Positions 58,870 through 64,000 of a DNA stretch of 64,000 nucleotides are shown in pieces. Origin of the DNA: Anagrus nilaparvatae. Lineage: Eukaryota; Arthropoda; Insecta; Hymenoptera; Mymaridae. The first letter of the stretch is position 1. Every line of letters begins with the position of its first letter. Position numbers and translations under genes: made by a program. The stretch spans positions 57,938,501 through 58,002,500 of the forward strand of contig JAKSXM010000007.1 in the NCBI GenBank assembly GCA_022575985.1, given 5' to 3'. Under the pieces are notes generated by a model, which saw only the letters and a list, made by a program, of their open reading frames with translations, ran no database searches and was not told the origin of the DNA.

Positions 58870-60840
58870 TATGTTAATGAAACGTGTTTTATGATTTTGT
58901 CAAACTTTTACTGATTGAAACACACGTGAATGCGAATGAGGCCTGATATATCGCATCTTTGAATAATCAAGTTGGGAAAATAGAATTTTTTAGCAGGCTT
59001 ATTTGGCAAAACTGTCGGGTCAGACATGCTTTAGAAAGATTATTTTCTCAGTGTAGCAGCATGCTTATTCAAAAATCTTAAAAAACCACCTGAACTTTGA
59101 TGTCCTCAATTGGAACTTCATGTTCGAGGTGTAACTCCGTTTTAAGAAAATCATTTTTCTTTCTTAAAGTAATCCCCAAGTACTCTTATATTTTGTGCAA
59201 GTATTTGGTTCTCCACAGCATTTCAGAGAACACTTCATTTTACCTCAAATTAATTTTGAAATCAGAATGATTCTATCATCAACAAAATTAAATCACATTG
59301 ACTCTTGAAAATTCAGATTTCATAAGAAAAATAATTTTAATAGCTTCCAAAGGAATTTTTAAGAGTTAAAAAGTTAGTTAGTATATTTATACATTTGCCT
59401 TTTATATTTTTTTACCTCCCAATATTGCTCTCTATTACAATTTTTCTTATAAGTCTTCTAAAATTTCCAGTATCTTGATTTGACGACTTCAATAAAATCT
59501 TGTTGCGTATCTTGCTCATTTAAGATATTGAACGCCTCCCATTTTTTTCAGAAATTTCATTCATGCCTGCTTCCAAGTACTTTTAAGTTCTATTCCCCCA
59601 TTTAGTTGGTTCCCCATTTTCTATTGCTCTTATTTCCTTTATTAAGCATATTTCAACAACCTCTCCTTTTCCATGTCTAAAATATTCCTAATATAATTGA
59701 ATGCTCTTTGTCATTTATAAACAACTAAACTTTTAATACCCGCTTCTAATTTCCATATATAGTCTGGTGTATTGCTATTTAAGCCCATTATCATTTCTGC
59801 ATATTTTTCTGGCATTTTTTCAACTATTTCTGGTATTTTAAAGCCCCAGATTTTATACTCCATATAAATACCTTGCTCTTGCTAGTGTCTGCAGTAAGTT
59901 CATCTTTTTACTTAGTCTTTCTAGCCCAATTCTTCTCAGCAGCCCCACTCTGCATTTATTGCTTTCCTTGTCTTGCCCTCGGTACAAGCAATATATTTTT
60001 TCATGGTTCCAGTTACTACGAAAGTATATCCAAAATTAAAAATATGATTTTAACGTTCCTTATTGTACAAATAATCTCAAGTTGAAGAAAATGTCAAAAT
60101 AAAGTCGGTGGATTTGCCCTTAGAAGGCTAAAAGCGATTTAACTAGATATGAATGAATCGTGGGTTCGAAACCCACTGGCTCTGGCATATTTTTTAACTC
60201 GTGAAATATTTATTAAAGTCACTTTTTTCAATTAATTTGTCTTTATAACAACATTACACAATTTTCGGATAAAAAAAAATTCTTGGAAAATTGATTTAAA
60301 AAATTTTTAATAATTTTCTATCAAAAATGTTGATATTTGCTATGTAAGTATTTAAAGGTATACCAAGTTTAGTAATATAATAATAAAATGAATATTTTTC
60401 AGCTAACATCCTTCGTGTACGAACAGACCATTTACCATCAATTAATTATATATCCAAAATATTTAAATTCCTGCATTACTTGTAACGAGTCCCCTTTGTA
60501 ACTCCATTTATCTTTTTTCCTCTATTTTTCACCTCTCCTGAAAATCATTACTTCAGCTTTCTTTGTATTAACGGTTAATTTATTTTTGTCACAATATTTT
60601 GCTAATCTACTCAAAATTTCTTGTAGCCCTTCTGTATTATCGGCAGTTAGTATAAGGTCATCAGCAAATATGCAACAAATTTTCTTGACACCTATAACTG
60701 TGCCTCCAATATTTCCCTTTGTCCAAGTATCATTTATATCTTCAATGAAGAGAATAAACAATGTTGGGCTAAGTGAGTAACCTTGACTCACCCCTACATC
60801 TGTCCTTGAAATCCCTTCCTCTGCAACAACTTAGCACTTC
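58870..60840 (-). pseudogene. Decayed LINE with reverse transcriptase
   Basis: Open on the minus strand at 60791-60522: SQGYSLSPTLFILFIEDIND, then CCIFADDLILTADNTEGLQE with the intact FADD active site, then YCDKNKLTVNTKKAEVMIF. Further downstream, broken frames still show NKCRVGLLRRIGLERLSKKM, LQTLARARYLYGV and CGEPNTCTKY, in the expected order of a LINE C-terminal region. Stops are frequent. The clade is uncertain. It lies between the pogo-like element and an inverted repeat at 60839. Confidence 0.75.
60105..60190 (+). other. tRNA-like / SINE-like pol III segment
   Basis: GTGGGTTCGAAACCCAC is a perfect T-stem-loop with a consensus B box (GGTTCGAANCC). It is followed by TGGCTCTGGCA. Upstream, TTTGCCCTTAGAAGG resembles an A box only weakly, and no matching 5' acceptor strand is found. 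It is best read as a tRNA pseudogene or the head of a tRNA-derived SINE, not a functional tRNA. Confidence 0.35.
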
Positions 60841-60899
60841 TGATGTCACCTTAAAATAAACGGACCTAAAACCGTGAGCCATTTTAAGGGTAATAAATT

Positions 60900-62870
60900 A
60901 TAATAACTGATTTTTGGTTATATTGTGAGCTTTCATTGGTATATACCACGAACCTCAAAAATAACTTAATTTTATCGGGATTTTTATGAAAGAGATACAA
61001 AGATGTACATAAATATTTATGCATAAACTATTTCCTAATTATTTTTGAAATTTAATTTAAATAAATTGATCATTTGTTTGATTGTGGTTAATCATTTAAT
61101 TTATTTTAATATTTAATCATTTTTTTATTAAAGAAAAATAAAACTGCAAGAATATTTTCCATAATAAACAAAAATTATCTTAAAAGTAATAAAAACAAGA
61201 CATAAATTATATTAAAAGACATGAATTAATTTGACAGATGTAAAATGGATAAAAATATTCATAAAGAATTATTGAAAGATATCAAAAACATTTATGTTAT
61301 GTATCAAAGAATCATGCAAATAAATCGTGAAAGTAAAAAGAGTTGCTATGTCATAAAATAATTTTAAGCACATATATATCAAAAAAGAAAAATCAAGAAT
61401 TTCTAATGCAAACTAACAATAAAAGGTTAATGACTTTAGATAAATTTGAAGGCTATTTAGTTTATTATTTACAAGAAAGTTAAAATAAACTTTTTGCAGA
61501 ATACTTTCTTCACATACTCCCTTGAATATTCGAAACATTTTTTTAATTATTAGGGTCATATCGTATTTTTATTCGTATTTTTAGCAGTGAGAAATTAATT
61601 AATTTTGCTTTTATGAGAAATGCAATTTTACTTGGCTTAAGCTATTTAATATTTAATAACTATTGAGAAGTAGACAAAATGTATGGAAATATATTAAAAT
61701 TTTTTAAGTCCTAATTCAGTTAAGTCTTTGGCGTTGCTTCTTAAAAACAGATATTTGGAAGATAATTTTATAACCTGACGAATCATATTCAAGCCAGTAT
61801 TTTTCTCCACGGTCAATTTGGGAAATAAGAAAATAATTTAAAATATTGATTATAAGTTTTTTTGGATCACTAATTACGGAAATCATATTTTTCTCGTAGG
61901 AACTTAGTAGAACACCCTTAAATTAGTAAATTCCACCCTTTTTTAGGAGAATTTTAACTAATTAAGAATATTCTGGGAATTTTCTGCGTATAGGACCCCA
62001 AAATTTGTAATCAGCAGCCACAAAAATTTATAATAAAGGCTAAATCTCCCTACGGTTTGTAAAAAAATCCTAAACAGTCCATAAAATGAGTTTTATTAAA
62101 ATATGTAATTTAATTGCGTTCCCCCAGTTTCCCAATAGTAAAACCACAGTTTTCGTAATCAGCGACCCAAAACCCGTAGTAGAATGTCTCTATCTGTTTT
62201 CAAGAAACAACCCCTAAATTACAATTACACTAACAAAAAAAAACCGCTTGCAGCATGGAGGTAGGAGAATTTTTTTTTCTTCAAATTTTTTAAAAATTTT
62301 TAATGGTTCTAAGTCATTTGCAATCGTTTGAGCAAGAAAAAAAATCCCGCTTGCTACAAGCGAAATATTTTTTTTTCAGTATGTGAGTGAACAATTCTGT
62401 ACTTAAAAGATTATTTCTATTACACGGGATAGCTAGAGTTACAGAATAAAATATATTATTTTTTTACTCAAATATATATGTTTAAATAATTATAATAATT
62501 AATGTAAGCTAAATAATTAATTGATTATACAATAATATTGATAAAAATAGAAAATTAAATATATAAGTAAATAAATAAATAATTTTATAACTAATAAAAA
62601 TCTTTAAAAGATTTTAAAAATAAAACGTGAAATGTAAGAATGCAAATTGAGGTATTTAAAAGCGATATTAATGATAATTTTTATGTAATATCTATTATAA
62701 AAACAAAGTATATAATTAATCATTAATAATATTGCATATGTTTTTAACTATTACGATTTATTTTCGAGAAAAACCTTCGAAATTCGATATTTTCAATGCA
62801 GAAGATAATTGGCTGAATCTGCAGAATGGGGCATGCTAAAATTTTGATAACCAAATTATTAAACTAAATA
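60900..62870. other. Gene-free AT-rich interval
   Basis: No exon or recognisable element was found. Short direct repeats and A/T homopolymers dominate. Confidence 0.6.
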
Positions 62871-62879
62871 AATCAAAAT

Positions 62880-63960
62880 TATTATTTTTTTATTTATTTA
62901 TTTTTATCCATATTACAGATGAGTTACATATAATTATAAAGTTCAAACATAAAATATTCATACACTTAAATTACAAAATATATAAATCATCTCATAATCC
63001 CTAGAGTCTGATCAAGTCTGTCTATACAGGGATGGAGGCTAGTTAATGTGTTAAACTATTAATTAAATATATAAATTCAAGAAATTTTTAATAACTATAT
63101 AATAAAAATTTTTTTATAATTTTAATATAATTTTTTGTAATTAGATAAATTTGTTTATTTAACTTAACATACTGAACGTTTAGTCAGAGTAATAAATATA
63201 TATAAAATTTTAGTATTTACATAAATACAGTTAAGATAACAGGTACATTTTTTTTTTATATTATAAGAATTCACATAGATTATATAAAAAGTCTAAAAGT
63301 TTATTCTTTAGAGCTTTAGTGGTAGAGAAATTCAGTTTTTTAGAACTCATAGGTAAAGAATTGTATAATTTCAATGATACTAGATAAGGGCTTTTTTGAA
63401 AAATACTCTTACGTATAGGTGGTAACTTTAATCGCCCAGTTCTGTCACTATGCGAGGAGTTTGAATAATTGCTTTTTATTTTGTGAAATTGTGTGTTACC
63501 AATATTAATGATTTTGATAATCCTGTTTTGAAAGGTCTGTAAAATCCTTAGAGCATTGTCATATACACATCCCCATGTGGAGATGGTGAGGCAATTCCAA
63601 GGAATAAGGAATAATAAATAATTTTAAGAATTTTTTTATTAATATGTTTAAGTATATAAAAAATGAATAACAGGTATTTGACCCATTTTATTACATAATG
63701 AATTTGTATACCCCAGCGCACATGCTGGGCAAAGTGAATTCCCATGTACTTGCAGGAGGATACTTTTGCCAGCTTATTTTTTCTCTTGCCAGGTTTGCTA
63801 TTTCAATGGAAAAATTATTGTCCGGTAAATTATTGCTGTAAATACCAAAAGTAATAAACATTGATTTATTCAAATTCAGGGTGAATTTATTTTTAAAGAA
63901 CCAAAGATTAATCAATTGAAGTGAGTCTCTCATTGTTCGCCGCTGTCCAGTGTTTTTTTA
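62880..63960 (-). pseudogene. LINE C-terminal region and 3' tail
   Basis: Minus-strand pieces read INLWFFKNKFTLNLNKSMFI (thumb region), then HVRWGIQIHYVIKW, then in another frame GRLKLPPIRKSIFQKSPYLV and KLYNSLPMSSKKLNFSTTKA, the usual C-terminal order of CR1/Jockey-like LINEs. An A/T tail with AAATAAATAAATAA on the minus strand sits at about 62885-62905. At least two frameshifts are present. The upstream end is close to the window edge. Confidence 0.7.
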
Positions 63961-64000
63961 CAGTAATGTATGTTTCAATAAATGCAAGAATCCGCCTCCC

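Noticed and set aside
60105..60190. Functional tRNA gene
   Set aside because: The T-arm and B box are perfect, but no 5' acceptor strand or credible anticodon arm can be folded.

Overview
The window looks like nuclear DNA of an arthropod, most likely an insect. It is very AT-rich, with small genes split by GT-AG introns, short intergenic gaps in one gene cluster, and a dense load of LINE fragments, MITE-like foldback elements and simple repeats. The order of insect cannot be fixed from the sequence alone. No CRISPR array, bacterial operon or intact virus is visible.

Six genes can be read exon by exon. From left to right they are: (1) a four-exon gene for a small secreted protein of unknown function (+, 8198-10911); (2) the deubiquitinase USP48 (-, 18499-14345), apparently short at its C terminus; (3) MAD2L2/Rev7, a HORMA adaptor (+, 19432-20312); (4) BLOC1S6/pallidin (+, 20363-21115), which starts 50 nt after the MAD2L2 stop, in the same apparent exon; (5) POFUT2, the ER O-fucosyltransferase for thrombospondin repeats (-, 23331-21366); (6) a seven-exon MFS sugar transporter (-, 42714-32049). 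In every case the listed exons sum to an exact multiple of three, which supports the models. Genes 2-5 form a compact housekeeping block. USP48 and MAD2L2 are divergent over about 0.93 kb, MAD2L2 and pallidin look bicistronic, and pallidin and POFUT2 converge with stops about 250 bp apart.

The rest is mostly transposon-derived. The most striking element is a 1.27 kb inverted-repeat element (23867-25138) flanked by TTAA. Its centre holds a 254-bp copy of POFUT2 (part of exon 4, intron 4 and the start of exon 5) that I read as identical to the parent gene 1.8 kb away, in the opposite orientation. A 29-bp direct repeat brackets the captured piece. Other notable structures are an 0.8 kb palindrome built on GTTAAAGTTAAC-like motifs (27540-28360), a 2.6 kb inverted-repeat element inside a transporter intron that contains a LINE insertion, a solo LTR with a 4-bp target duplication next to a tiny poly(A) retro-insert, a mariner-like MITE that splits a LINE reading frame, a foldback element carrying an array of CCGTGT...ACCGT dyads every ~40 bp (55123-56192), and a decayed pogo/jerky-type transposon (56830-58845). 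Two separate minisatellite loci (6.0 kb and 47.7 kb) share a junction sequence. The region right of 48 kb is essentially a graveyard of LINE and DNA-transposon remains with no host gene that I can recognise.
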